DNA of 37,993 nt from positions 1 to 37,993 of the forward strand of contig RDNZ01000002.1 in assembly GCA_011364905.1 (NCBI GenBank). The letters run 5' to 3'. Positions 1-8,930 of the stretch are shown piece after piece. The position numbers and the translations under genes were made by a program. Numbering within the stretch: the first letter of the stretch is position 1; each line of letters begins with the position of its first letter. Source of the DNA: Candidatus Thorarchaeota archaeon (lineage in GTDB: Archaea; Asgardarchaeota; Thorarchaeia; Thorarchaeales; Thorarchaeaceae). The notes below the pieces were generated by a model. The model had not been told where the DNA came from and searched no databases. It saw nothing but the letters and a program-made list of their open reading frames with translations.

Positions 1-56
1 CTTAGTCTATGGGAGTTGGCGAAAGATTCAAACTAGAAACGTGTAAACGCAGAGTC

Positions 57-1010
57 ATGAAACTCGGTGAAATCTATCGGAAAATCGTAGCCATGGGAAT
101 CAAGGCAGACCCAAGAGGCAGAAACAGGGTAAATCAGATTCTGGAAGACTCAGCAAAATCCCTAGATAAACTGGAAGGCAGAAAGAAAGAGTTTGCAGAT
201 AGAGATGTGATGTGGAATCCGTATACAGATTGTAGACTTCTTTACGGAAATGATGACCGTGAGGTGAAAAGCTTGCTTTGTGGCATCGATATCGGTACAG
301 GAGAGATTGTGCTTGCAGACAGACTCACCCAAAAAGGGGAGCAAGTTGACTTGGTCCTCGCACATCATCCTCATGGAATTGGTATCTCGAATCTTGACTA
401 TGTCATGAAAATTCAGCCAGAGCAATGGGCGGCTGCAGGAGTGCCAATTGCACAAGCGGAATCTGCAATGGCAGAGCGAATGAAAGAGGTTCACCATCTT
501 ACAAAAGCACGAAACCATACACAAACGATAGATGCAGCAAGACTACTTGATATCCCATTTATGTGCGCACACACGCCAGCAGATTCTCTAGGTTATCAGT
601 TCCTCACGAACTATCTGAAGGAGAAGAATCCATCAATCCTCGGAGACCTCGTTGACACTCTGCTCGAAATTCCTGAGTACCAACAGGCTGAAAAAGTAGG
701 AGCCGGTCCAGAGATTCTCATCGGAAAAGACAGTGGGAGTGTTGGAGCGAAGCATGTATTCTTTACAGGTGGAACATCAGCAGGGCCTAAGTCGATACCT
801 AAGTTGGCTAGTGCAGGTATAAGCACGATTGTCACAATGCATATGCCGCCAGAGGTCAAGAAGGTCTGCGAGGAGGAGGGACTCTATGTCGTCATTGCTG
901 GACATGATAGCTCTGATTCGATTGGAATGAATCTGATCCTAGATGAATTAGAGAAAGAAGGCATTAAGAGCTATGCTTGTTCGGGTTTTACACGACATAG
1001 GAGAAGTTGA
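57..1010 (+). CDS. NIF3-like (DUF34) metal-binding protein
   Basis: A 317-residue soluble protein of the NIF3/DUF34 family, which binds a dinuclear metal centre and has no settled function. Seen: the hallmark AHHP motif at residues 102-105 (DLVLAHHPHG), a second histidine cluster AHTPAD near 171, a GGTSAG glycine loop near 238, and the C-terminal GHDSSDSIGM segment near 282 that fits the closing metal-site motif. An in-frame ATG at position 9 would add 16 residues. I prefer 57 because the product then begins with MKLGEIYRKIVAMGIKADPRG, the usual family N-terminus. The next gene on the same strand starts 86 bp downstream after an inverted repeat, so co-transcription is uncertain. Family assignment is firm; substrate is unknown. 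Confidence 0.82.
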   Translation: MKLGEIYRKIVAMGIKADPRGRNRVNQILEDSAKSLDKLEGRKKEFADRDVMWNPYTDCRLLYGNDDREVKSLLCGIDIGTGEIVLADRLTQKGEQVDLVLAHHPHGIGISNLDYVMKIQPEQWAAAGVPIAQAESAMAERMKEVHHLTKARNHTQTIDAARLLDIPFMCAHTPADSLGYQFLTNYLKEKNPSILGDLVDTLLEIPEYQQAEKVGAGPEILIGKDSGSVGAKHVFFTGGTSAGPKSIPKLASAGISTIVTMHMPPEVKKVCEEEGLYVVIAGHDSSDSIGMNLILDELEKEGIKSYACSGFTRHRRS

Positions 1011-1033
1011 ATCCTTCGTAAGCCTATTGATAG

Positions 1034-1061
1034 TTTGGTTGAAAAATCCGAACCAACCAAA
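1034..1061. repeat. 8-bp inverted repeat between NIF3-like and phosphate symporter genes
   Basis: TTTGGTTG (1034-1041) and CAACCAAA (1054-1061) form a perfect inverted repeat around a 12-nt spacer. Flanking TAG and (G)CTA extend it imperfectly. It lies 36 bp before the symporter start, next to a TATA-like stretch near 1062-1070, so it could be an operator or an RNA hairpin ending the upstream transcript. No U-run follows it. Confidence 0.4.
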
Positions 1062-1096
1062 GCTATACTCAACAACTCACAAGATTCATATGTAGC

Positions 1097-2737
1097 ATGA
1101 ATACTGTGGCACACCCGTTGGTAATGTGGGAAGAACTAACTATTGCGTTCAACATTATTGGCGGACTAGCTCTCTTTATGTACGGTGTAACTTTGCTCAG
1201 AGAAACGCTAGGCAAGATATCTGGTAAAAGCGTCGTTCGCGTTCTTGAAAAAGTAAGCAACAATCCTATCAAAGGGATGGTAGCTGGAACTGCAGCGACA
1301 ACTCTGACTCAAAGCTCAAGCATCACAGTTCTAACATTGATTGGTTTTGTAAATGCTGGAATGATGACTTTCCGACAGTCTGTAAATGTCATGCTGGGTT
1401 CAGAAATAGGAACGACTGTTACTGCTCAGCTCGTATCATTTAATGTTGGATTGGCTTTTTGGCCACTCGTTGCAATTGGATTCTTTATGAAAATGTTCTC
1501 GAAGAATGAAAGGGTACAACTGATAGGTACCGTGATTTTCAGTCTGGGCCTTCTCTTCCTTGCCATGGAATTCATGAAGGAAGGTGCCAAACCACTCACA
1601 TCGGAAGACTATCCATTCTTCAGTAATCTGATAAATGATTATGGAGCAATACCCATCATTGGAATTCTAATTGGTGCGTTAATCGCAGGTGTCACTCAGA
1701 GTAGTTCAGCAACCACGAGTCTTGTCATTGCAATGGGAGCTGCCAATGTCATTACTCTCGAACCTGCAATTGCACTTGTTATGGGAGCGAATATAGGTAC
1801 ATGTTTCCTTGAACTGTTCGCGGCTATCGGAGCAACCTCACCTGCAAAACGAACCGCTCTTGCGCAAGCAATGATTAATGTTATTGGAGTTGCTATGTTT
1901 CTTCCGTTTCTTGCACCATATGCGAATCTCATACTCCATACAGATGCAAGTCTAGCTCGCCAAATTGCTAATGCCCACACCATCTTCAATGTGATCGTGA
2001 GCTTGATTTTCATCCCTCTGGTCGGATTGCTGGTAAGATTCTGTGAAAGACTCATACCTGACAAAGAAGGGGAGGTAATAGGCAAACACTTCTATGATGA
2101 AGAGATGCTTCATCTGCCGCAAGCCGCACTGCTCGAGTCAGAGAGAGAAATTCATAGAACAGCCGAGAGAACTCTCGAGATGATTTTACTTAGTAAGAGT
2201 GCTCTCCTTGCCAAGAACCTCGATGATGCGAGAAAAGTCATACAACTTGAGGAAGAGGTTGATGAAAGATGCCGCAGTACTGAGGACTTCATCGACAAAA
2301 TCAGGGAAGAGGAGCTCAACAAAGTAGACGCAATTTGGAGGATTAAACTCCTTGCCATTCTCACGGACATCGAAAGAGTAGGGGACCTTGCCTCCAACAT
2401 TGCTGAATTTGTGATTGAGAAGCTGAAGAATGGCATATCCTTCTCACATGAAGGAAGCAGAGATCTCACACGAATGTTCGATCTTGTGGAAGAAACATAC
2501 TCAACTGCGATTAATGCTTTGAAAACCAAAAACAAAGACCTTGCGAAGATAGCCGAAAGACTTGAAGATGAAATTGATGTTCTTGAGAGAATTCTAAAGC
2601 AGGGCCATGTTGAACGGGTCAGAACTGGTGTCTGCGACCCTCAGGCAGATACGGTCTTTGTTGAAACTCTGAGAAACCTAGAGAGAATTGGTGACCACGC
2701 AGACAATATCGCTTATGATGTCATAATGGATACCTAA
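1097..2737 (+). CDS. Na+/phosphate symporter with C-terminal PhoU domains (NptA/PNaS type)
   Basis: A 546-residue integral membrane protein of the Na/Pi-cotransporter (PNaS, SLC34-like) family, expected to bring phosphate in with sodium. Seen: two inverted family repeats carrying the QSSS signature, TQSSSITVLT at 71-80 and TQSSSATTSLV at 200-210, plus GSEIGTT near 101 and GANIGT near 230. About eight hydrophobic segments lie between residues 15 and 315. From about 345 to the end is a soluble helical region matching two PhoU-like bundles, with the repeated phrase IERVGDLASNIAEF / LERIGDHADNIAYD. Bacterial and archaeal members often carry this PhoU tail, thought to tune transport to phosphate status. 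The start ATG sits about 30 bp after a TATA-like GCTATACTC, consistent with a very short leader. Confidence 0.9.
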   Translation: MNTVAHPLVMWEELTIAFNIIGGLALFMYGVTLLRETLGKISGKSVVRVLEKVSNNPIKGMVAGTAATTLTQSSSITVLTLIGFVNAGMMTFRQSVNVMLGSEIGTTVTAQLVSFNVGLAFWPLVAIGFFMKMFSKNERVQLIGTVIFSLGLLFLAMEFMKEGAKPLTSEDYPFFSNLINDYGAIPIIGILIGALIAGVTQSSSATTSLVIAMGAANVITLEPAIALVMGANIGTCFLELFAAIGATSPAKRTALAQAMINVIGVAMFLPFLAPYANLILHTDASLARQIANAHTIFNVIVSLIFIPLVGLLVRFCERLIPDKEGEVIGKHFYDEEMLHLPQAALLESEREIHRTAERTLEMILLSKSALLAKNLDDARKVIQLEEEVDERCRSTEDFIDKIREEELNKVDAIWRIKLLAILTDIERVGDLASNIAEFVIEKLKNGISFSHEGSRDLTRMFDLVEETYSTAINALKTKNKDLAKIAERLEDEIDVLERILKQGHVERVRTGVCDPQADTVFVETLRNLERIGDHADNIAYDVIMDT

Positions 2738-2799
2738 CATGGCACCAAAAAATGGTCTTGGGGGATTTGTAGACTTGAGATTGTATTAGTGCATCCAGA

Positions 2800-4257
2800 T
2801 TACTTCGTTTTCTTGGAGGTTGCCTTTCTCTTCTTTTGTTTTGGTTCTAGCCCTCCTGCATGAGTCATTCTTTCAGGCGAAAGCACGACATCTAACCAAT
2901 CAGCATCTAGAAGGCCTTCCTCAAGCACAATATCCCGGATGGGTCGACCTGTGTCTAACGCGATTTTCGCAACACGTGACGCTGCGTCATATCCAATAAC
3001 AGGATTGAGTGCAGTGACCAGTCCAACGCTTCGATGCACGACCTCTAGACCAGAAGGATTCGGTTTGATTCCCTTCACGCATTTTTCAGTGAATATTGGA
3101 ATTGCATTCTTCAGAATCTTAAGTGCTTGAAAGAAGTTGTATGCAATGAGAGGTTCGAAAGCATTGAGCTCAAGCTGCCCTGACTGCGCAGCCATTGAAA
3201 TAACAGTGTCGTAACCAATCACCTGAAGGGCGACCTGCTTCACCATTTCAGCGATTACTGGATTGACTTTGCCTGGCATTATTGAAGATCCCGGTTGAAC
3301 TGGTGGAAGTACGATTTCATGAAATCCACCAATGGGACCAGAAGAGAGTACAATGAGGTCCCCAGTTATTTTGGATAGATTAGTTGCAATTACTCTTAGA
3401 AGTCCAGAAGCATGCACAAACTCATCTGAATTCTGAGTGTCATCAATTAGATTCTCCGCTGTTGTTAGCTCCGTGATACCTGTCACTTCAATGAGATGTT
3501 TTTCTGCTAGTTTGATATACTCAGGGTCAGCATTAAGTGAAGTGCCAATTGCTGTCGCACCGATATTGTGGGTTTTTAGGATGTCAATAGCTGAACCAAT
3601 CCTCTCAATATCGCGTCTTACAGCGGCAGACCAAGCTCCAAACTCCTGACCAAGAGTAATGGGCACTGCATCTTGCATTTCTGTTCGGCCCAATTTCAGA
3701 ATGCCTTTGAATTCTTCAACCTTCTCATCAAGTGCCAATTTGAGGTCTTGAAGATTTGAGGCGAGGTCACGAAGGCCATAGATGGTAGCAATTTTGATTG
3801 CTGTGGGATAGACATCGTTAGTAGACTGCGAGTGGTTTACATGGTCATGCGAAGAGATTGGACTCATTGAATTTCGCTCTTCGCCAAGAATCTCGTTGGC
3901 TCGAGAAGCAATAACCTCGTTGACACACATATTGGTAGATGTACCAGCTCCACCCTGAAGCATATCCACATCAAACTGATCTTCGAGAGATCCAGCGATT
4001 ATCTCATCGCACGCCTGAATAATTACTTTGGCATATTTCTTATCGATATGACCAAGATCTTGGTTTGCTAGAGCACAAGCCTTCTTGACCATAGCCAGAG
4101 ACTGAACCAGCGTTGAAAAATTGTTTAAACGAACGAGAGAAACGCCGAAGTTCTCCTGAGCACGAAGGGTCTGTATCCCCCAATAGACATCTTTTGGTAT
4201 CTTTCTTGTGCCCAAGAGGTCACTCTCTTCTCGGTACTCCTGTGAATCATTACTCAT
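2800..4257 (-). CDS. aspA: Aspartate ammonia-lyase (aspartase)
   Basis: A 485-residue fumarase/aspartase-superfamily enzyme, predicted to convert L-aspartate to fumarate and ammonia. Seen: the flexible catalytic loop GSSIMPGKVNP (about 323-333), GGAGTSTNM near 102, HDHVNHSQSTNDVYPT near 137 and LGRTEMQDAVPITLGQEF near 189. The RTEMQDAVP wording is aspartase-like, where class II fumarases have RTHLQDATP, so I favour aspartase. The protein ends in a Lys/Arg-rich tail of about 13 residues not typical of the family. The first open codon (4269) is TTG. The ATG at 4257 is preferred, with a TATA-like TTAAAAGATT at 4291-4300 giving a short leader. It follows gamma-glutamyltransferase on the same strand but appears to have its own promoter. 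Fumarase activity remains possible. Confidence 0.85.
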   Translation of the reverse strand: MSNDSQEYREESDLLGTRKIPKDVYWGIQTLRAQENFGVSLVRLNNFSTLVQSLAMVKKACALANQDLGHIDKKYAKVIIQACDEIIAGSLEDQFDVDMLQGGAGTSTNMCVNEVIASRANEILGEERNSMSPISSHDHVNHSQSTNDVYPTAIKIATIYGLRDLASNLQDLKLALDEKVEEFKGILKLGRTEMQDAVPITLGQEFGAWSAAVRRDIERIGSAIDILKTHNIGATAIGTSLNADPEYIKLAEKHLIEVTGITELTTAENLIDDTQNSDEFVHASGLLRVIATNLSKITGDLIVLSSGPIGGFHEIVLPPVQPGSSIMPGKVNPVIAEMVKQVALQVIGYDTVISMAAQSGQLELNAFEPLIAYNFFQALKILKNAIPIFTEKCVKGIKPNPSGLEVVHRSVGLVTALNPVIGYDAASRVAKIALDTGRPIRDIVLEEGLLDADWLDVVLSPERMTHAGGLEPKQKKRKATSKKTK

Positions 4258-4289
4258 GTCTTTCGCCAAGAAAATTGGTACTCTGACTG

Positions 4290-4300
4290 GTTAAAAGATT
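4290..4300 (-). promoter_or_regulatory. TATA-like box for aspA
   Basis: On the minus strand this reads AATCTTTTAACC. Its centre lies about 38 bp upstream of the ATG at 4257 and about 26 bp upstream of the alternative TTG at 4269. It sits immediately beyond the stop codon of the upstream gamma-glutamyltransferase gene, implying separate initiation for aspA. Confidence 0.4.
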
Positions 4301-4301
4301 A

Positions 4302-5888
4302 TTAGAAGCCGGCAGCTTGGCCGTCTTTTCTGTAATCAGACCCAGCAATCCATGCATCCTCAAGTCTGAGAATGGCTTGGCCTCCACCGAAATACGTAGC
4401 GCTTTCAGGGATAAGCAGATGGCCGCGCTTTTGAAGTTCGCTTTGGACTTGAGGAGGAATCTCATTCTCCAAGCCAACCTCATTAGTTTCATGATTGTGA
4501 TCGAATCTTGGATAATCTATTGCTTCCTGTGGACTCATTCCGTAGTCAACCACATTACTGACAACCTGCGCGTGCGCCTGAGCTTGGTGTGAACCTCCCA
4601 TAATCCCAAACACGCCGAGTAGACTCTTTTCTTTGTATAAAGCCCCAGGAATTATCGTGTGAAAAGGAAGTTTCCTTGGAGCATAAGAGTTGGGATGTCC
4701 TGGGTCCAGAGAAAACAGATGACCACGATTCTGAAGTTTAATCCCTGTTCCAGTGGCAACAAGTCCGCTTCCAATGCCCATGTAGAGAGAGTTGATGAAA
4801 GAAACTGCATTGCCCTCGCCATCAGCAGTAGCGAGATAGACTGTGTCAGAACCCAATGACAAACCGGGGTTGTATACAATCATCGAGTGTTCTAAATCAA
4901 TTAACTCGGCTCTCTTCTTGGCATATGACTTCGCCAGTAACTCCTTCAACGGCACATCATAGAAGTCAGGATCGGCATTGTGCTGATGCAAGTCTGCGTA
5001 AGCTAATTTCTTTGCCTCAATCATGATATGATATCTCTCGGCACTAAGAGGTGCAAACTTGGAGAAATCGAAAGTTTCCATTATATTCAACATGGAAAGA
5101 GCTGCAAATCCTTGACCGTTTGGTGGATGCTCGTATACTGTTATGCCTCTATAGTCTGTTGAAATCGGTTTGGTTTCTGCAGTTCTATGTGACGCCAAAT
5201 CCTCAAGGGTGAGGAACCCACCATCCTCTTGGACAGTCTTGACAATCGATTGGGCAATTCTCCCAGTGTAGAACGCATCAAGTCCATTCTTCGCGACCAA
5301 TTCAAGAGTATCCGCTAGGTCTCGATTCTTACTCGTTTGGCCGACTCTTGGAACGTCTCCAAATATATCACGAGCCGCATCATTTCTGAGAACTTTAGAG
5401 ACCCCTTTCCAGGCTAATCCAATCAGAGGAGAAACAGGAAAGCCATCACGAGCATAGTGAATTGCGGGCTCTAGAATATCTTTCATTTGAAGTACGCCAT
5501 GTTTCTCGATGATGGTACACCATAGGTGAAGGGCGCCTGGAACTGTCACAGGTGGTCCCCCACGAGCAGGCATGCTGGTCCAACCTTTATTGAGCAAATC
5601 CTCAAGATCAATTAGAGAACCAGATCTACCTGATCCATTGTAACTTATCGGCTCAGTCTTATCAGCCAGATGAATCAGAGTGAAAGCATCTCCTCCGCAT
5701 CCAGTGCTGAACGGTTCAACGACATCAAGTACAGCTGCGGCAGCGACAGCGGCATCTATTGCATTGCCGCCTCTGCGTATTATGTTTAAGCCCGCCTGCG
5801 TGGCTAAGGGCTGAGATGTGGCAACAACGCCATCACGCGCTACAACATCAGATCGACTAACTAGTTTTCTCGCGGGTACTATATTCAC
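4302..5888 (-). CDS. Gamma-glutamyltransferase-family Ntn hydrolase
   Basis: A 528-residue gamma-glutamyltranspeptidase homologue, which would cleave gamma-glutamyl bonds or act on related amides. Seen: the N-terminal family block VATSQPLATQAGLNIIRRGG (22-41) followed by NAIDAAVAAAAVLDVVEP, then PFSTGCGGDAF near 59. The autoprocessing site fits GSDTVYLATAD near 346-356, with T349 the expected nucleophile that becomes the N-terminus of the small subunit. It is followed by GNAVSFINSLYMGIGSG and the glycine-rich FGIMGGSHQAQAHAQV. No signal peptide is visible, so a cytoplasmic enzyme is expected, as in the GSDTVYL-type subgroup found in many prokaryotes. The GTG start lies about 21 bp from a TATA-like TTTTATAGA, suggesting a leaderless mRNA. 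aspA follows after about 44 bp, so the pair may serve amino-acid breakdown. Confidence 0.88.
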   Translation of the reverse strand: MNIVPARKLVSRSDVVARDGVVATSQPLATQAGLNIIRRGGNAIDAAVAAAAVLDVVEPFSTGCGGDAFTLIHLADKTEPISYNGSGRSGSLIDLEDLLNKGWTSMPARGGPPVTVPGALHLWCTIIEKHGVLQMKDILEPAIHYARDGFPVSPLIGLAWKGVSKVLRNDAARDIFGDVPRVGQTSKNRDLADTLELVAKNGLDAFYTGRIAQSIVKTVQEDGGFLTLEDLASHRTAETKPISTDYRGITVYEHPPNGQGFAALSMLNIMETFDFSKFAPLSAERYHIMIEAKKLAYADLHQHNADPDFYDVPLKELLAKSYAKKRAELIDLEHSMIVYNPGLSLGSDTVYLATADGEGNAVSFINSLYMGIGSGLVATGTGIKLQNRGHLFSLDPGHPNSYAPRKLPFHTIIPGALYKEKSLLGVFGIMGGSHQAQAHAQVVSNVVDYGMSPQEAIDYPRFDHNHETNEVGLENEIPPQVQSELQKRGHLLIPESATYFGGGQAILRLEDAWIAGSDYRKDGQAAGF

Positions 5889-5902
5889 CTTCTGCTGCTG
5901 AG

Positions 5903-5914
5903 TCTATAAAATCG
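5903..5914 (-). promoter_or_regulatory. TATA-like box for gamma-glutamyltransferase gene
   Basis: The minus strand reads CGATTTTATAGA. Its centre is about 21 bp upstream of the GTG start at 5888, the spacing expected for a leaderless archaeal transcript. Confidence 0.45.
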
Positions 5915-6046
5915 AACTCCTCATTCTGGCTTTGTCTCAAGCACATCTAGTCAGCCTTAGCGATTTGTCTTTTAAGAATAGGGGATTGCCATGTATTCAC
6001 TGAATACGCAAAGATTAAACTACTGCAAATCGAATATGAAATTGCT

Positions 6047-6517
6047 ATGGACGAACAACGTGACAGTATGGAACCTGAAGAGGGAATAGTAGCAGACACC
6101 TCACTTGATATCATCAGAAAAGCGGCAACGAAAGTCTTGTATGAGTATACTGAGAAAATCGTCGACATGGATGGGGAAGAACGACCGACAGGAAGTGAGA
6201 TTCAGATCGGTGACACCGTCCTTTTCGAGGAAAAGATTCCGCACTGCCCTGCAAGAATAGTTGCAGTTCGACTCATCAGGAACTTCTGGTATCTCAATGC
6301 GACATCTCAGACTCCCAAGGGTGGATATCCATCCGGTAGAGATGCGATGAAGGCAGCTGAGATGGACCATCAGAACCTCCGAATCCTTGAGAGATACCTG
6401 ATTTCCAATTCGGGTCCGAATCACGTGAAGGATGTACGTGCTTGGAAGCCTGACTTGAAGGGAGAAGCTGTGGATGTTCTGGGATTAATTGGATCAGCTA
6501 CGAAGAGATGGTCTTGA
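6047..6517 (+). CDS. Uncharacterised soluble protein, 156 aa
   Basis: I do not recognise a family. The product is acidic at its N-terminus and has no membrane segment or signal peptide. A helical stretch (about 18-40, IIRKAATKVLYEYTEKIV) is followed by a beta-rich segment (about 48-90) including GSEIQIGDTVLFEEKIP and PARIVAVRLI. That pattern resembles a small SH3-like barrel. A Gly/Pro-containing loop (PKGGYPSG) and a helix with KAAEMDHQNLRILERYL come next. The gene is flanked by the gamma-glutamyltransferase promoter region (divergent) and the signal peptidase gene 56 bp downstream on the same strand. A TATA-like AGATTAAAC near 6012-6020 lies about 31 bp from the ATG. Codon use matches neighbours, so the gene looks real. 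Confidence 0.6.
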   Translation: MDEQRDSMEPEEGIVADTSLDIIRKAATKVLYEYTEKIVDMDGEERPTGSEIQIGDTVLFEEKIPHCPARIVAVRLIRNFWYLNATSQTPKGGYPSGRDAMKAAEMDHQNLRILERYLISNSGPNHVKDVRAWKPDLKGEAVDVLGLIGSATKRWS

Positions 6518-6573
6518 ATCGTTCGTCAGTTTTATTAAACCACCGAAGTTAGTGCAGTAAAGGCGATAATATC

Positions 6574-7152
6574 TTGCAGAAGCTTCGTCAAAAACTCAAG
6601 TGGGGCCAGCGGTCTGATACCGTGAAGACTGCTTTCTTTATGGTGCTGTTTGTTGGATTCATCTTTGGTGGTTATGGTGTTTTCACGATTGCAATGGGCA
6701 CTCCAACTCCTCTTGTGGTTGTCACAAGCGGTTCTATGTCTCCGACTCTTGAAAGAGGGTATCTCCTTGTCCTCCAAAAACATGCTCCTGGCAACATCCT
6801 TGTAGGAGATATCGTTGTCTATAAAGCCGATTGGCACACTGAAGCTCCAGTAGTGCATCGCGTGATCCAGCGAGAGTTTGTTGATGGAGAGTACAGATAT
6901 TACACCCAGGGAGACGCGAATAGTGAACCTGACATTGGCTACCGAACATATGATGACATTGTAGGCGTTGTAATATTGTCAATTCCATGGATTGGAAACA
7001 TCACACTCTTCCTTCAACAACCTGGCGTCCTACCTGTGATTCTGGTCCTGCTGGTCATATTGATCTTTCTTCCGGATCTCTTGCCAAAAAAGGACAATAT
7101 GGAAAGGACTGCGACCACTCAAGAATCAGGAAATGATATACAGTATGCCTAG
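6574..7152 (+). CDS. Signal peptidase I, archaeal (Ser-His) type
   Basis: A 192-residue membrane serine protease (S26B family) that removes signal peptides from exported proteins. Seen: an N-terminal transmembrane helix at about 20-42, then SGSMSPTLE with the nucleophile S54, and VVHRV with H95 in the place of the bacterial general-base lysine. GDANSEPD near 113 carries the conserved aspartate. A second hydrophobic helix lies at about 151-169, followed by a short charged tail. Ser/His use is characteristic of archaeal and ER signal peptidases. The start is a TTG because no ATG precedes the first helix. A TATA-like TTTATTAAA at 6531-6539 lies suitably upstream. The gene ends 15 bp from the convergent ATPase gene. 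It presumably processes the surface proteins encoded later in the window. Confidence 0.88.
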   Translation: MQKLRQKLKWGQRSDTVKTAFFMVLFVGFIFGGYGVFTIAMGTPTPLVVVTSGSMSPTLERGYLLVLQKHAPGNILVGDIVVYKADWHTEAPVVHRVIQREFVDGEYRYYTQGDANSEPDIGYRTYDDIVGVVILSIPWIGNITLFLQQPGVLPVILVLLVILIFLPDLLPKKDNMERTATTQESGNDIQYA

Positions 7153-7167
7153 CTGATGAAAACATCA

Positions 7168-8733
7168 CTACTCGAACAGTGTGTCAACAAGTGCAGTGAA
7201 TGATTCGGCGTATCCGTGCGGCAGAGACCCGTCATTTGTTTCACGAACGAATTGAGTCGCTGTTTCTTCATCGAACCTCATCGTGAATATCCTGTCACCC
7301 ATCTCCTGGGAGAGAGCTTCAAACTTAGCACCTTTAGTCGAGGCGGGTACTGCTATCACTGCAGCTCTGACTGCGTCAGAGTCAAGTATATTCTTGAGAC
7401 GATTTACAGAATAATAGGCGGCTACGCCACCGCTACGGTTCCAATCCTTCACGTTGGGCAAGTCAATTCCAATATATTTCGTGAGCCCGTCTTTAGTGAG
7501 CTCGATTATAGCCGCTTCTTGTTTCTGTGTTCCAGCTCCTGAAACTTGAAGCTCAACCTGAATCCCAAGTGGCTGTGCAGCCAAGGTGAGTGCTTTCACA
7601 ATTGAATTCAGCACAACTGTAGCTGTCAGCTTGATAACATAGTCTTCCTGAGGAGCTACCTCAACTGCTTGTTTGTCAAACAGAATCTCATCCAATCGAG
7701 GGATCAAATACCTAATTGCTTCTCTCGGATTCCCTTCACTCTCACGAAAAGCTGAATCAATATCGGTTTCTGTATATGGATACAATGAATCTGGAGGAGA
7801 TTCAATATTCTGCTGCTGCCAATATTTGGACATGGTTTCAGTGACGAATGCGGACACATCATCCTTTGAGAATGGTCTGAGGTGGATAGGAGATTCCATT
7901 CGAGACCTCATGGGTCCATCAGCAATAGTATAGATCCGATCCCATATCTCAGTAAGGCAGGACGCTATGATTACGACATTTTTGGTTTCATTGTAGAGCC
8001 TCTTCAAGACCTCCAAGAAATGGCGTTCCGCTTCTTCTCCATATGCATTGAATGGGCCTTCCATTTCATCGATAAACAGAACGATAGGTCTCTCAGACCC
8101 TTCTGTCAGAATCTTCAGCATTGCCAGTGTGACATCGTCCTCTTCGAGAATGGTCCGAATACCAAGCCGCTCAAGTTCTTGTTCATTAAGGGCATCACCA
8201 AGTAGCCACCTTCGAGCAAGATCGTGGGTAGCTGGATCTAATCGAAACCGCAGCAATGCTTTGACTGCATCTGAAGAAATTCCAGGATAATCAACAAGAA
8301 GTCGCTCCATGGCATATGTATAATCGTAAATCTCATGCGTGACACCTTTGACACCGCCAAACTTGGTGATCAACATGTCGACAGCGTCTTCAAACAACTC
8401 ATCACCTCCGACATCCACGATGCAGGTGTGAAGGTGCAATGGGATTCGCACCGGCGAGGGAGGTGAAGGGACATAGACAGCGAGGAAGTTGCCTGCTGCA
8501 AATAGGTCCTCCTTTTCCTTTATGACCCAATAGAGGTGTGTTTTTCCCATCCCTGCAGTTCCAAGAATAGGTTGAAATCTTGGCGTGTGGTCCTTCATTG
8601 TGAACCTTGCCACACGAAGAATAGCTCGATCTGCATCTTGATGAGGACCAGGAATATCAACATCGTCGGGCGTATCACCTCTCGAAACATACCTCCTCAA
8701 GGGCGGATCTTCTTTCAGTATCTCGAGATACAT
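7168..8733 (-). CDS. AAA/STAND-type P-loop ATPase with uncharacterised C-terminal domain
   Basis: A 521-residue ATPase of unknown role. Seen: Walker A GTAGMGKTH at 58-66, Walker B PIVLFIDEMEG with D222-E223, a sensor-like IIASC near 249, and a likely arginine finger region GPMRSRMESP near 270. The order resembles Orc1/Cdc6-like or STAND ATPases, but no standard DNA-binding winged helix is evident. Residues about 395-521 form an alpha/beta domain (AAIIEL, YIGIDLP, helix, AAVIAVPAS). Its order recalls a PD-(D/E)XK nuclease fold, but I do not see a clean ExK triad. The ATG at 8733 is the first ordinary start, yet the frame stays open and protein-like upstream, and a strong AAGGAGG (8783-8789) precedes an ATT at 8775. 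The true start may be earlier. Confidence 0.7.
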   Translation of the reverse strand: MYLEILKEDPPLRRYVSRGDTPDDVDIPGPHQDADRAILRVARFTMKDHTPRFQPILGTAGMGKTHLYWVIKEKEDLFAAGNFLAVYVPSPPSPVRIPLHLHTCIVDVGGDELFEDAVDMLITKFGGVKGVTHEIYDYTYAMERLLVDYPGISSDAVKALLRFRLDPATHDLARRWLLGDALNEQELERLGIRTILEEDDVTLAMLKILTEGSERPIVLFIDEMEGPFNAYGEEAERHFLEVLKRLYNETKNVVIIASCLTEIWDRIYTIADGPMRSRMESPIHLRPFSKDDVSAFVTETMSKYWQQQNIESPPDSLYPYTETDIDSAFRESEGNPREAIRYLIPRLDEILFDKQAVEVAPQEDYVIKLTATVVLNSIVKALTLAAQPLGIQVELQVSGAGTQKQEAAIIELTKDGLTKYIGIDLPNVKDWNRSGGVAAYYSVNRLKNILDSDAVRAAVIAVPASTKGAKFEALSQEMGDRIFTMRFDEETATQFVRETNDGSLPHGYAESFTALVDTLFE

Positions 8734-8930
8734 CGCAGTATCAAAATCAGTAGGGGGGTCACTTGGTGGAGTAATCGTCGGAGCCTCCTTGCGCAGATTG
8801 TTATTCGTGACGAAATGATATGAATGTACCGAACCGGGACCGTTGGGTAAAAGAATAACAGAGGTTAGCCAACGGTTTTTGTGCCCTATGAAGGACTATG
8901 AAAATCAGTAGAACTTGCAGAAAGTGATTT

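Noticed and set aside
162..524. Antisense open frames inside real genes (also for example 1696-2085, 16777-17214, 34380-34691)
   Set aside because: They lie entirely opposite well-supported genes, have cysteine-, serine- or arginine-rich compositions typical of shadow frames, and show no family motif.
2800..4257. Reading as class II fumarase
   Set aside because: The loop RTEMQDAVPITLGQEF and HVNHSQSTNDVYPT follow aspartase wording more than fumarase (RTHLQDATP). Fumarase remains a secondary possibility.
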